Shown: piece after piece, positions 27,111 through 35,496 of the stretch
Layout: each line of letters opens with the position of its first letter
How positions within the stretch are numbered: position 1 is the stretch's first letter
Source of the DNA: Pseudomonas asplenii
GTDB lineage: Bacteria; Pseudomonadota; Gammaproteobacteria; Pseudomonadales; Pseudomonadaceae
Direction of reading: 5' to 3'
Assembly (NCBI RefSeq): GCF_900105475.1
Contig: NZ_LT629777.1
Location: 2,046,001-2,110,000, forward strand
DNA: 64,000 bases
Notes under the pieces: generated by a model
Databases searched by the model: none
What the model was told of the DNA's origin: nothing
Seen by the model: only the letters and a program-made list of their open reading frames with translations
Made by a program: the position numbers and the translations under genes

Positions 27111-27740
27111 ATGTGTAGCGAGGCTCAATACCAGCCCCACGACTTGCTCTGGGGTTTGACCCCGGCGCAGTTGCCGGCGGATGCCCCGGCCTGGGTGAGC
27201 GAGGTGCTGGGCCAGGGGCAGCCGGTGGTGGTACGGCGGGCGCTGACGGTGGCAGATCAGGTGCCGGTCGGTGTGCGCGGGACACTGCGCGAGCAGCGTT
27301 TCGCGACGCTTATGCCACGCGGGTTGGTTGAGCGTCGGGTCCGTCCCGAGGCGCTGGTCGATTGTTCGTTGGTTACGCGGGACGAGCCGGCATTGCAGGC
27401 GCTGCGCCAACTGCGGCCGTTGCTCGATGCCTGGGGGCTGGTCTGGGGCATCAGTGGCAGTGCCGGTTTCGAATTGGCGACCGGCTTGCCGACCGTGCAC
27501 CCGCAGAGCGATCTCGATTTGATCCTGCGCACACCACAGATGCTCCCGCGACATCGGGCTGCCGAGCTGTTGCAGCAACTCGATAATCCGTTCTGTCGGG
27601 TCGACCTGCAGTTGCAGACCCCGCTGGGGGCGGTGGCCTTGGCGGAGTGGGCGGGATCGGCGCAACGTGTGCTGCTCAAGGGGGCTGCCGGTGCGCTGTT
27701 GGTGAGCGATCCCTGGAATCTCCAGGAGCACGCGGCGTGA
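27111..27740 (+). CDS. mdcG: Phosphoribosyl-dephospho-CoA transferase MdcG
   Basis: 209 residues. Attaches the prosthetic group made by MdcB to Ser25 of MdcC, releasing pyrophosphate. It has a nucleotidyltransferase-like pattern, WGISGSAGFELATGLPTVHP followed by SDLDLIL with the metal-binding Asp pair (about residues 134-136). The end overlaps mdcH by four bases (GTGA). Confidence 0.93.
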   Translation: MCSEAQYQPHDLLWGLTPAQLPADAPAWVSEVLGQGQPVVVRRALTVADQVPVGVRGTLREQRFATLMPRGLVERRVRPEALVDCSLVTRDEPALQALRQLRPLLDAWGLVWGISGSAGFELATGLPTVHPQSDLDLILRTPQMLPRHRAAELLQQLDNPFCRVDLQLQTPLGAVALAEWAGSAQRVLLKGAAGALLVSDPWNLQEHAA

Positions 27741-28669
27741 GCAGTCTGCTGGTGTTTCCCGGCCAGGGCGCGCAGCAGCCCGGCATGTTGCGGCGCTTGC
27801 CCGATGTGGCGGTGGTCCGCGAGTGCCTGGGCGAAGCCAGCGATGTGCTGGGGGAAAACCTGGGGTTGCTGGACACGGAACAGGCACTGGCCTCGACCCG
27901 TGCCGTGCAGCTCTGCCTGCTGGTCGCCGGCGTCGCCGGAGCCCGGCTGCTGTTGGAGAACAGTATGCCGCCGGCCTACGTGGCCGGCCTGTCGATCGGC
28001 GCCTATCCGGCGGCGGTCGTGGCTGGAGCGCTGGATTTCGCCGATGCGCTGCGGCTGGTCGGCCTGCGCGGCCGCCTGATGCAGCAGGCTTATCCACAGG
28101 GCTACGGAATGACCGCGCTGATCGGCCTGGACCTGACGGCTGTGGATAAGTTGCTGGCCCAGGTGCATGGCCCAGGCACCCCGGTCTATCTGGCGAATAT
28201 CAATGCCGACAACCAGTGTGTGATCGCTGGCAGCGAGGAGGCGATGGCACGGGTCGGCGCAGCGATGAAACAGCAGGGTGGCGTAGCCAGGCGTCTGGCG
28301 GTCAGCGTGCCTTCGCACTGCCCGTTGCTGGATGAACCGGCGCAAGAGCTGGCGAGCGCATTCGCCGGAATACCGATGCAGGTGCCACGGTTGGGCTACC
28401 TCAGTGGCAGCAGCGCCCGGCTGTTGCGTAGCGCTGAGCAGATCCGCGATGACCTGGCGTTCAACATGTGCCGGCTCGTCGATTGGCGCGGCACCGTACA
28501 AAGCGCCTACGAGCGCGGCGTGCGCCTGCAGATCGAATTGCCACCGGGCGCGGTCTTGACCGGCCTGGCGCGCCGGGTATTCGAACAAGGCAGCGTGATG
28601 GCCTTCGACGGTGCCCGGCTGGACAGTCTCAAGGCACTGCTGGATGAGGAGGGACGCCGCCACCGATAA
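27737..28669 (+). CDS. mdcH: Malonyl-CoA acyltransferase MdcH
   Basis: 310 residues starting at GTG 27737, because the frame matches the FabD-like N-terminus SSLLVFPGQGAQQPGM only from there. FabD-type fold: nucleophile Ser in AGLSIGAYPAAV (about residue 85) and active-site His in VPSHCPLLDEPA. It charges the MdcC carrier by transfer from malonyl-CoA, priming the cycle. Last enzymatic gene of the operon; 62 bases separate it from madL. Confidence 0.93.
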   Translation: MSSLLVFPGQGAQQPGMLRRLPDVAVVRECLGEASDVLGENLGLLDTEQALASTRAVQLCLLVAGVAGARLLLENSMPPAYVAGLSIGAYPAAVVAGALDFADALRLVGLRGRLMQQAYPQGYGMTALIGLDLTAVDKLLAQVHGPGTPVYLANINADNQCVIAGSEEAMARVGAAMKQQGGVARRLAVSVPSHCPLLDEPAQELASAFAGIPMQVPRLGYLSGSSARLLRSAEQIRDDLAFNMCRLVDWRGTVQSAYERGVRLQIELPPGAVLTGLARRVFEQGSVMAFDGARLDSLKALLDEEGRRHR

Positions 28670-28731
28670 AGACCGGCTGCTTCGAAGGACAAAAACAACA
28701 ACTTCGACAACGCGATGCGAGGATAACAACA

Positions 28732-29142
28732 ATGATTATTTACGGTGTGGCACTGCTGGCGGTCTGTACGTTGGCAGGGGTGGTGCTGGGTGACATGCTC
28801 GGCGTGCTGTTGGGCGTCAAATCCAATGTTGGCGGCGTCGGGATTGCGATGATCCTGTTGATCTGCGCCCGCTTGTGGATGGACAAGCACGGCGGCATGA
28901 GCAAGGACTGCGAGATGGGCGTCGGCTTCTGGGGAGCACTGTACATTCCCGTGGTGGTCGCGATGGCCGCCAACCAGAACGTGGTCACCGCCTTGCACGG
29001 TGGCCCGGTTGCAGTGCTGGCGGCTGTCGGTTCGGTGCTGCTGTGCGGTTGCACCATCGCCCTGATCAGCCGTACCAACAAGGGCGAGCCGTTGCCTGCC
29101 GAGCCATCGGTGCCGGATGCCCATGTCGCGGGAGGTCGCTGA
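28732..29142 (+). CDS. madL: Malonate transporter subunit MadL
   Basis: 136 residues, nearly all hydrophobic, with about four membrane helices (ALLAVCTLAGVVLGDMLGVLLG, GIAMILLICARLWM, ALYIPVVVAMAA, VLAAVGSVLLCGC). MadL and MadM together form a malonate uptake system known from Malonomonas and pseudomonads. The start ATG 28732 is preceded by GAGGATAACAACA. It closes with a Shine-Dalgarno for madM (GGAGGT) at its end. Confidence 0.92.
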   Translation: MIIYGVALLAVCTLAGVVLGDMLGVLLGVKSNVGGVGIAMILLICARLWMDKHGGMSKDCEMGVGFWGALYIPVVVAMAANQNVVTALHGGPVAVLAAVGSVLLCGCTIALISRTNKGEPLPAEPSVPDAHVAGGR

Positions 29143-29143
29143 T

Positions 29144-29908
29144 ATGTGGACACTTGTCGAGAAAGCACTGGAACACAATGGGCTGATCACCGCATTCGCG
29201 CTGGTCGGGGTGGTGATGTGGCTGTCGGTGCTGTTGTCCAGGCACCTGACTTTGGGTCGTATTCACGGTTCGGCGATCGCCATCGTGATCGGCCTGGTAC
29301 TGGCCTGGATCGGCGGCACGCTGACCGGCGGGCAGAAGGGCCTGGCGGACATGGCGTTGTTCTCCGGCATTGGCCTGATGGGCGGTGCCATGTTGCGGGA
29401 TTTCGCGATCGTCGCGACCGCTTTCGAGGTGCAGGCCACCGAGGCGAGGAAAGCTGGCCTGATCGGCGCGGTATCCCTGCTGTTGGGCACGGTGTTGCCG
29501 TTCATTGTCGGCGCGAGCATGGCCTGGGCCTTCGGCTATCGTGATGCAGTGAGCATGACCACCATCGGTGCCGGCGCAGTGACCTATATCGTCGGGCCGG
29601 TGACCGGTGCCGCGATTGGCGCCAGTTCCGATGTGATGGCCTTGTCGATCGCCACGGGCCTGATCAAGGCGATCATCGTGATGGTCGGCACGCCGGTAGC
29701 GGCGCGCTGGATGGGCCTGGACAACCCGCGTTCGGCCATGGTGTTCGGCGGCCTGGCTGGCACGGTCAGCGGGGTAACGGCCGGGCTCGCGGCGACGGAT
29801 CGGCGACTGGTGCCCTATGGTGCGCTGACCGCCACGTTCCATACCGGTCTTGGCTGCCTGCTTGGGCCATCGGTGCTGTTCTTCATCGTGCGTGGGCTGG
29901 TCGGCTGA
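29144..29908 (+). CDS. madM: Malonate transporter subunit MadM
   Basis: 254 residues from ATG 29144, one base after the madL stop, with GGAGGTC 6 bases upstream. Strongly hydrophobic with about seven to eight membrane segments, including LITAFALVGVVMWLSVLL, AIAIVIGLVLAWIGGTL and AGLIGAVSLLLGTVLPFIVG. It forms the malonate carrier with MadL. It ends 7 bases from the convergent mdcR gene. Confidence 0.93.
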   Translation: MWTLVEKALEHNGLITAFALVGVVMWLSVLLSRHLTLGRIHGSAIAIVIGLVLAWIGGTLTGGQKGLADMALFSGIGLMGGAMLRDFAIVATAFEVQATEARKAGLIGAVSLLLGTVLPFIVGASMAWAFGYRDAVSMTTIGAGAVTYIVGPVTGAAIGASSDVMALSIATGLIKAIIVMVGTPVAARWMGLDNPRSAMVFGGLAGTVSGVTAGLAATDRRLVPYGALTATFHTGLGCLLGPSVLFFIVRGLVG

Positions 29909-29915
29909 ACCGTGT

Positions 29916-30830
29916 TCAACGCCGGTGGTTGGCGTACATCCGGCACTCCGCAAGGAGTGCCAGCAGGTTCGGATCGCGTTCCTTGGCCTTGAGGAACACC
30001 ACGCCGATATGCTGTTGCAGGTGGTAACGCGCCTGCAACGGGATCAGTTTTACCCGGTTCTCGTACACGGCGGCGATCCGCCCCGGCAGCAGGGCATAGC
30101 CGACGCCTGAACTGACCATGCTCAACAGGGTGAAGATGTCATTGACCTGCATCGCCACCTTGGGCTCGAAACCCGCCTGCTCGAATACCCGGTTGCCGTC
30201 ACGGTGAGTGGCAAAACCCTGGGTCAGGGTGATGAAGGTCATGTCACGCAGGTCCGCCAGATCGACCTGTTCCTGATGGGCGAAGGGCGAGTCGGCGGGG
30301 GTGGCGAGAAAGATATCGTCGGAGAACAGGGGCAGGTGTGCGCAGTCCGCGTCATGGGTGGTTTCGTCCAGCGACACGAGGATCGCGTCCACTTCCATGT
30401 TCCTGAGCTTGTACAGCAGATCGATGTTCGAGCCGAGGATCAGGTCGATGTTCAGTTCGCTGCGGCGGATCTTCAGGCCCATGATCAGTTGCGGCACGGT
30501 CTTCACCGTCAGCGAATAGAGCGAGCCGAGCTTGAAGCGTTCGGCGGAGAAACCGGCGGCTTCGCGGGTCACGCGGATGCTCTCGACCACGTCCTGAATC
30601 AGTTTCTGCGCCCGTTCTTCCAGCACATAGGCGCTTTCCAGCGGCGTCAGGTTACGTCCCTCATGCTTGAACAACGGGCAGCGCAGGGCATTTTCCAGAG
30701 AGTGGATGGCGCGGTGCACGCTGACGTTGCTGGTCTGCAGCTCGGCCGCCGCGCGGGCCAGATTGCCGGTGCGCATGAAGGCCAGGAACACTTCCAGCTT
30801 TTTCAGGGTCAGTTCTTCATCGATCAACAT
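29916..30830 (-). CDS. mdcR: LysR-type regulator of malonate genes
   Basis: 304 residues from the ATG at 30830 (MLIDEELTLKKLEVFLAFMR), the start that matches the LysR N-terminus; the frame is open further upstream but without family features. Winged helix-turn-helix about residues 8-65 (AAAELQTSNVSVHRAIHSLE), followed by a periplasmic-binding-like effector domain. It stands tail-to-tail with madM, the usual place of MdcR, which activates the mdc genes in the presence of malonate. No operator could be assigned with confidence upstream of mdcA. Confidence 0.9.
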   Translation of the reverse strand: MLIDEELTLKKLEVFLAFMRTGNLARAAAELQTSNVSVHRAIHSLENALRCPLFKHEGRNLTPLESAYVLEERAQKLIQDVVESIRVTREAAGFSAERFKLGSLYSLTVKTVPQLIMGLKIRRSELNIDLILGSNIDLLYKLRNMEVDAILVSLDETTHDADCAHLPLFSDDIFLATPADSPFAHQEQVDLADLRDMTFITLTQGFATHRDGNRVFEQAGFEPKVAMQVNDIFTLLSMVSSGVGYALLPGRIAAVYENRVKLIPLQARYHLQQHIGVVFLKAKERDPNLLALLAECRMYANHRR

Positions 30831-31087
30831 GGGCCGGACTCTTTTTCGAATGCTCCGATTGTGCCCAAGTCCCAGGTGGTTGGCCGAGGCTTTTTTCCGC
30901 AGCAGCTTTTCCTGACGGGGCGGATTGCCTTGTCCATCAACCGACGAGGTTGCTGAGGGCGGCGTGTTTCCTCTTTCGAAGCAGGAAGCAGCTGTATAGG
31001 GTATCGGGCTCATGGGCTGGGTATTGCGTTGCGCGCGGCCAGGCCCGAGTCTGATGCAGTGTTCTGGTCAATGGAGGTAGGTGGCAG

Positions 31088-31705
31088 ATGTATCACGGGG
31101 AACGACTCAACGCCTGGACTCATTTGGTAGGAGCGGTGCTGGCGTGCATCGGCGCCATCTGGCTGCTGGTGATGGCGAGCCTGGATGGCAGCCCCTGGAA
31201 GATCGTCAGCGTGGCGATCTACGGGGTCACGTTAATGACCCTGTATAGCGTTTCGACCGTGTACCACAGCGTACGCGGGCGGGCGAAGGTGATCATGCAG
31301 AAGGTCGATCACCTGTCGATCTACCTGCTGATCGCCGGCAGCTACACGCCGTTCTGCCTGGTCACCCTGCGCGGGCCGTGGGGCTGGACGCTCTTCGGCA
31401 TCGTCTGGGGCCTGGCGGTCATCGGCATGTTGCAGGAGATCAAGCCGCGTTCGGAGGCGCGGGTCCTGTCGATCGTGATTTATGCGGTGATGGGCTGGAT
31501 CGTGCTGGTGGCGATCAAACCCTTGCTGGCGGCGCTGGGCATGGCCGGGTTCATCTGGCTGGCCACGGGGGGCGTGCTGTATACCCTGGGTATCATCTTC
31601 TTTGCCCTGGACCACCGGCTGCGCCATTCCCATGGGATCTGGCACCTGTTCGTGATCGCCGGCAGTCTCCTGCACTTCGTGGCGATCTCCTGGTACGTGA
31701 TCTGA
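31088..31705 (+). CDS. trhA: PAQR-family (hemolysin III / TrhA-like) membrane protein
   Basis: 205 residues with seven hydrophobic segments. Family signatures are ERLNAWTHLVGAVLA at the N-terminus, SVSTVYHSV, KVDHLSIYLLIAGSYTPF and HRLRHSHGIWHLFVIAGSLLHF, which carry the conserved Ser/His/Asp metal-site residues. In E. coli TrhA helps maintain membrane fluidity. GGAGGT lies upstream of ATG 31088. It ends only 4 bases from the convergent rsmE. Confidence 0.92.
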   Translation: MYHGERLNAWTHLVGAVLACIGAIWLLVMASLDGSPWKIVSVAIYGVTLMTLYSVSTVYHSVRGRAKVIMQKVDHLSIYLLIAGSYTPFCLVTLRGPWGWTLFGIVWGLAVIGMLQEIKPRSEARVLSIVIYAVMGWIVLVAIKPLLAALGMAGFIWLATGGVLYTLGIIFFALDHRLRHSHGIWHLFVIAGSLLHFVAISWYVI

Positions 31706-31709
31706 CTGG

Positions 31710-32429
31710 TCAGAAGTCGCCCCAGAGCTGCTGGGCCACCGCCAGGGCAACCACCGGCGCGGTTTCGGTGCGCAAGACGCGCGGACCGAGGCGCGCCGTC
31801 CAGTAACCGGCTCGTGCCGCCTGCTCGACTTCGGCATCCGACAGGCCGCCTTCCGGGCCGATCAGAAAGGCCAGGCTGGCGGGCTTGGGGTGACTGGTCA
31901 GCGGCTCGGCGACCGGGTGCAGCACCAGTTTCAGCTCGGCTTCGGTCTGTTTCAGCCATTCATTGAGCAGCAGTGGCGGGTGGATCACCGGCAGGGTGGA
32001 GCGACCGCATTGCTCACAGGCGCTGATCGCGATCTGCCGCCAATGAGCCAGGCGCTTGTCGGCGCGTTCGTCCTTGAGTCGTACCTCGCAGCGTTCGCTG
32101 ACGATCGGGGTGATTTCGCTCACGCCCAACTCGGTGGCTTTCTGGATCGCCCAGTCCATGCGCTCGCCCCGGGACAGGCCCTGGCCGAGATGCAGATGCA
32201 GCGGCGAGTCCGGCTGGCCGGCGAAGGTTTCGGTCAGTTGCACGCGCACGTGTTTCTTGCCGACTTCCAGCAGGCTGCCGAGGAATTCGTTGCCCGAACC
32301 GTCGAACACTTGCAGCGCGTCACCCTCGGCCATACGCAGTACGCGGCCGATGTAGTGGGCCTGGGCTTCCGGCAACTGGTGTTCGCCGGGGCTCAGGGGG
32401 GCGTCGATAAAAAAGCGGGACAGTCTCAT
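31710..32429 (-). CDS. rsmE: 16S rRNA m3U1498 methyltransferase RsmE
   Basis: 239 residues. SPOUT methyltransferase that modifies U1498 of 16S rRNA. N-terminal PUA-like domain (RLSRFFIDAPLS, HYIGRVLRMAEGDALQVF), then GERMDWAIQKATELGVSEI and the trefoil-knot SAM site LAFLIGPEGGLSDAEVE and RLGPRVLRTETAPVVAL at the C-terminus. Just downstream of bioA on the minus strand (78 bases). Confidence 0.96.
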   Translation of the reverse strand: MRLSRFFIDAPLSPGEHQLPEAQAHYIGRVLRMAEGDALQVFDGSGNEFLGSLLEVGKKHVRVQLTETFAGQPDSPLHLHLGQGLSRGERMDWAIQKATELGVSEITPIVSERCEVRLKDERADKRLAHWRQIAISACEQCGRSTLPVIHPPLLLNEWLKQTEAELKLVLHPVAEPLTSHPKPASLAFLIGPEGGLSDAEVEQAARAGYWTARLGPRVLRTETAPVVALAVAQQLWGDF

Positions 32430-32507
32430 GGTGTATCTCTGAATATCGAAATGATGTGTTGCCGGGCCGGACCCATTCGCGGCGGTGCGGCGTCATGGGC
32501 CTGCACC

Positions 32508-33914
32508 CTAGCCCGGATCACGGAAGTCCGGGTGGAAGTTCTTCGGCACGGCCACGCTGACCGCGCTGCGGGTGGCGATGTCGATCCCTTCGCTGGCCAC
32601 CTCGGCGAGGAAATCGATCTGCTCCGGGGTGATCACGTAGGGCGGCAGGAAATACACCACGTTGCCCAGCGGCCGCAATAGGGCGCCACGCTCCAGGGCA
32701 TGCTGGAACACCTTGAGGCCACGCCGCTCCTGCCACGGGTAGGCGGTTTTGTCGGCCTTGTCCCGGACCATCTCGATCGCCAGGGCCATGCCGGTCTGGC
32801 GCACTTCGGCCACATGCGGGTGATCCACCAGGTGCGCGGTGGAACTGGCCATCCGCTGGGCCAAGGCGCGGTTGTTCTCGATGACGTTGTCCTGCTCGAA
32901 GATGTCCAGGGTCGCCAGTGCCGCCGCGCAGGCCAGCGGATTGCCGGTGTAGCTGTGGGAATGTAGGAACGCCCGCAGGGTCGGGTAGTCATCGTAGAAG
33001 GCGCTGTAGACATCCTCGGTAGTCAGGCAGGCCGCCAGGGGCAGGTAGCCGCCGGTGAGGGCCTTGGACAGGCAGAGGAAATCCGGGCGGATACCGGCCT
33101 GCTCGCAGGCGAACATCGTGCCGGTCCGGCCAAAGCCCACGGCGATTTCGTCGTGGATCAGGTGCACGCCATAACGGTCGCAGGCCTCGCGTAGCAGCTT
33201 GAGGTAGACCGGATGGTACATGCGCATGCCGCCAGCGCCCTGGATCAGCGGCTCGACGATGACCGCGGCGACGCTCTGGTGGTTGTCGGCCAGGGTCTGC
33301 TCCATGACCTGGAACATCGTGCGCGAATGCTCTTCCCAGCTCATGCCCTGCGGCCGCAGGTAGCAATCCGGGCTTGGCACCTTGATGGTGTCCAGCAGCA
33401 GCGCCTTGTAGGTTTCGGTGAACAGCGGCACGTCGCCGACCGACATCGCCGCCACGGTTTCGCCGTGGTAGCTGTTGGTCAGGGTGATGTAGCGTTTCTT
33501 CTGCGGTTGGCCACGGTTGAGCCAGTAGTGAAAGCTCATTTTCAACGCGACCTCGATGCACGACGAACCGTTGTCGGCATAGAAGCAGCGGGTCAGTCCC
33601 TCGGGTGTCATCTTCACCAGGCGTTCGGACAGCTCGATCACCGGCTGATGGCTAAAACCGGCGAGGATCACGTGTTCCAGCTGGTCGACCTGATCCTTGA
33701 TCCGCTGGCTGATGCGGGGATTGCAGTGGCCGAACACATTGACCCACCAGGAGCTGACGGCATCGAGGTAGCGCTTGCCGTCGAAATCCTCCAGCCACAC
33801 GCCGTCGCCGCGCTTGATGGGAATCATCGGCAGTTGCTCGTGATCTTTCATCTGGGTGCAGGGATGCCACAGCACCGCGAGGTCGCGTTGCATCCACTGG
33901 TTGTTCAGGCTCAT
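32508..33914 (-). CDS. bioA: Adenosylmethionine-8-amino-7-oxononanoate aminotransferase
   Basis: 468 residues from ATG 33914 (a TTG two codons upstream is unlikely). Class III PLP aminotransferase using SAM as amino donor in biotin synthesis. Shows WHPCTQMKDHE near the N-terminus, SYHGETVAAMSVGD, HDEIAVGFGRTG and the PLP lysine in LCLSKALTGGYLPLA (about residue 284). About 20 residues longer than E. coli BioA, mostly by the C-terminal tail. No other bio genes are nearby. Confidence 0.95.
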   Translation of the reverse strand: MSLNNQWMQRDLAVLWHPCTQMKDHEQLPMIPIKRGDGVWLEDFDGKRYLDAVSSWWVNVFGHCNPRISQRIKDQVDQLEHVILAGFSHQPVIELSERLVKMTPEGLTRCFYADNGSSCIEVALKMSFHYWLNRGQPQKKRYITLTNSYHGETVAAMSVGDVPLFTETYKALLLDTIKVPSPDCYLRPQGMSWEEHSRTMFQVMEQTLADNHQSVAAVIVEPLIQGAGGMRMYHPVYLKLLREACDRYGVHLIHDEIAVGFGRTGTMFACEQAGIRPDFLCLSKALTGGYLPLAACLTTEDVYSAFYDDYPTLRAFLHSHSYTGNPLACAAALATLDIFEQDNVIENNRALAQRMASSTAHLVDHPHVAEVRQTGMALAIEMVRDKADKTAYPWQERRGLKVFQHALERGALLRPLGNVVYFLPPYVITPEQIDFLAEVASEGIDIATRSAVSVAVPKNFHPDFRDPG

Positions 33915-34259
33915 TTCCAATCTCCCACGGGCCGCTTGCGACAGGCGCCGGCCAACAATCGCGCAAGCCTATGCAATGCCGGACGAAGCGACAACCCGTG
34001 CCGGCTATCCAGACATCCATGGAATGGGCGAAAAGCCCGGCCGACGTGGCTTGCAGCCGCGCCAAGGATTATTTACAGATACCCTGGATAAACTCGTTCG
34101 CCAGCCTGTCCCAGATAAGCGGCTACCTTAATATTTTCTTAACTCGCTTGTCCCAGACTTATGATCGTATTTCTCGATATTTCAAAGCGAAATTTTTCGC
34201 TTTAATTCGATAGGTAAATCATTAGTCTTGGGCGCAGTACTTACAGGATCTCTTCGACC
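33915..34259. other. 345-bp intergenic region between bioA and cytochrome b561 gene
   Basis: Divergent promoter region with no credible gene. The half next to cytochrome b561 (about 34125-34225) is strikingly AT-rich for this genome. It contains a possible -10 element tatgat (34160-34165) and the perfect inverted repeat listed at 34184-34203. No good -35 partner is visible. Confidence 0.6.
34184..34203. promoter_or_regulatory. Perfect 9-bp inverted repeat, candidate operator
   Basis: Arms aaagcgaaa (34184-34192) and tttcgcttt (34195-34203), spacer tt. It lies 57 bases before the cytochrome b561 start, in an AT-rich stretch, and about 20 bases after a possible -10 tatgat. The size suits a dimeric regulator binding site; the protein is unknown. 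A stem of this sequence has no following T run and is followed by a gene start, so it is not a terminator for bioA, which runs the other way. Confidence 0.5.
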
Positions 34260-34811
34260 ATGCAGCTACGTAATTCATCCTCTCGCTACGGTGCTGTCAG
34301 CATGTTCCTGCATTGGGGCGTGGCGCTGGTGGTCTTCAGTCTTTTTGCGCTGGGCCTGTGGATGGTCGGTCTCGATTATTACAGCGAATATCGCAAGGCT
34401 GCTCCGGACCTGCATAAAAGTATCGGCTTGACCCTGTTCGCGGTGATGGTTGTACGGGTGCTCTGGCGTTTCGTCAGTCCGCCGCCGCCAGCACCGTCCA
34501 ATCATGGCCGGTTGACTCGCCTGGGGGCGAAGTTCGGTCATGCGCTCCTCTATCTGGGGCTGTTTGCCCTGATGTTCTCTGGGTACCTGATTTCCACCGC
34601 AGAAGGTGTCGGGATTCCGGTGTTCAATCTGTTCGACGTGCCGGCCTGGATTTCCAGCATCCCCGATCAGGCGGATGTCGCGGGCACGGTTCACCTGTAC
34701 CTGGCCTGGACGGTAGTGGTTTTTGCCGTCCTGCACGGCCTGGCCGCTCTGAAACACCATTTTATCGATCGTGATGCGACGCTGACCCGCATGCTGGGTC
34801 GCAAAGCCTGA
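34260..34811 (+). CDS. Cytochrome b561-type membrane protein
   Basis: 183 residues, four membrane helices (about 15-33, 49-68, 88-108, 141-163) with haem-ligand His candidates in [20 protein letters not shown], and [25 protein letters not shown]. This is the bacterial di-haem b561 family, thought to move electrons from the quinone pool or superoxide across the inner membrane. It is followed 31 bases later by yceI, the same pair as yceJ-yceI in E. coli, so a shared redox or isoprenoid-related role is likely. Confidence 0.9.
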   Translation: MQLRNSSSRYGAVSMFLHWGVALVVFSLFALGLWMVGLDYYSEYRKAAPDLHKSIGLTLFAVMVVRVLWRFVSPPPPAPSNHGRLTRLGAKFGHALLYLGLFALMFSGYLISTAEGVGIPVFNLFDVPAWISSIPDQADVAGTVHLYLAWTVVVFAVLHGLAALKHHFIDRDATLTRMLGRKA

Positions 34812-34842
34812 TGTTCAACCTCGACTCAAAAGGAATAGAAGT

Positions 34843-35421
34843 ATGTTGAAAAAGACTCTCGCCGCTCTGGCAATCGGTACCGCACTGTTCACTGCCGGTC
34901 AGGCGATGGCCGCTGACTACGTGATCGACAAGGAAGGCCAGCACGCTTTCATCGATTGGAAAATCAGCCACCTGGGCTACAGCTTCGTTCACGGTACTTT
35001 CAAGGACTGGAGCGGCAAGTTCAGCTTCGACGCCAAGGCGCCTGAAGCCAGCAAGATCGAAGTCGAGCTGAAAACCGCCAGCCTGTTCTCCAACCACGCC
35101 GAGCGTGACAAGCACATCGCCAGCAAAGACTTCCTGGACGTCGCCAAGTATCCGGAAGCCAAGTTCGTCTCCACCGCCGTCAAGTCCACTGGCGCGAAAA
35201 CTGCTGACGTGACCGGTGACCTGACCCTGCACGGCGTGACCAAGCCGGTGACCTTCAAGGCAACCTTCAACGGTGAAGGCAAGGATCCATGGGGCGGCTA
35301 CCGTGCCGGCTTCAACGGCACCACCACCCTCAACCTGAACGATTTCGGTATCAAAGGCCCAGGTCCATCCTCCCAGACCCTGGACCTGGATATTTCGTTC
35401 GAAGGCGTACAGGCCAAGTAA
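34843..35421 (+). CDS. yceI: YceI-family periplasmic lipid-binding protein
   Basis: 192 residues with a signal peptide ([20 protein letters not shown] to AMA, cleavage near residue 23). The mature part is the YceI lipocalin-like barrel: [29 protein letters not shown] turn, [35 protein letters not shown] and [20 protein letters not shown]. Homologues bind polyisoprenoids in the periplasm; the P. aeruginosa homologue at the equivalent locus was described as the secreted protease PasP. Ends before a strong terminator. Confidence 0.95.
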   Translation: MLKKTLAALAIGTALFTAGQAMAADYVIDKEGQHAFIDWKISHLGYSFVHGTFKDWSGKFSFDAKAPEASKIEVELKTASLFSNHAERDKHIASKDFLDVAKYPEAKFVSTAVKSTGAKTADVTGDLTLHGVTKPVTFKATFNGEGKDPWGGYRAGFNGTTTLNLNDFGIKGPGPSSQTLDLDISFEGVQAK

Positions 35422-35444
35422 TACTTCAAGCTTGTCTGCATAAC

Positions 35445-35480
35445 AAAACGCCCCCGGTTCGTGAGAACCGGGGGCGTTTT
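35445..35480. terminator. Strong bidirectional terminator
   Basis: Perfect 16-bp stem aaaacgcccccggttc (35445-35460) / gaaccgggggcgtttt (35465-35480) with a gtga loop. The A run and T run flank the GC stem, so it can work in both directions. It lies between the convergent yceI and rhlE genes. Confidence 0.95.
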
Positions 35481-35496
35481 CATTGCCGTGGAAAAC

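Noticed and set aside
27737..27739. Possible longer MdcH starting at 27647
   Set aside because: The extra residues match no MdcH family sequence and overlap mdcG by 94 bases; GTG 27737 gives the FabD-like N-terminus.
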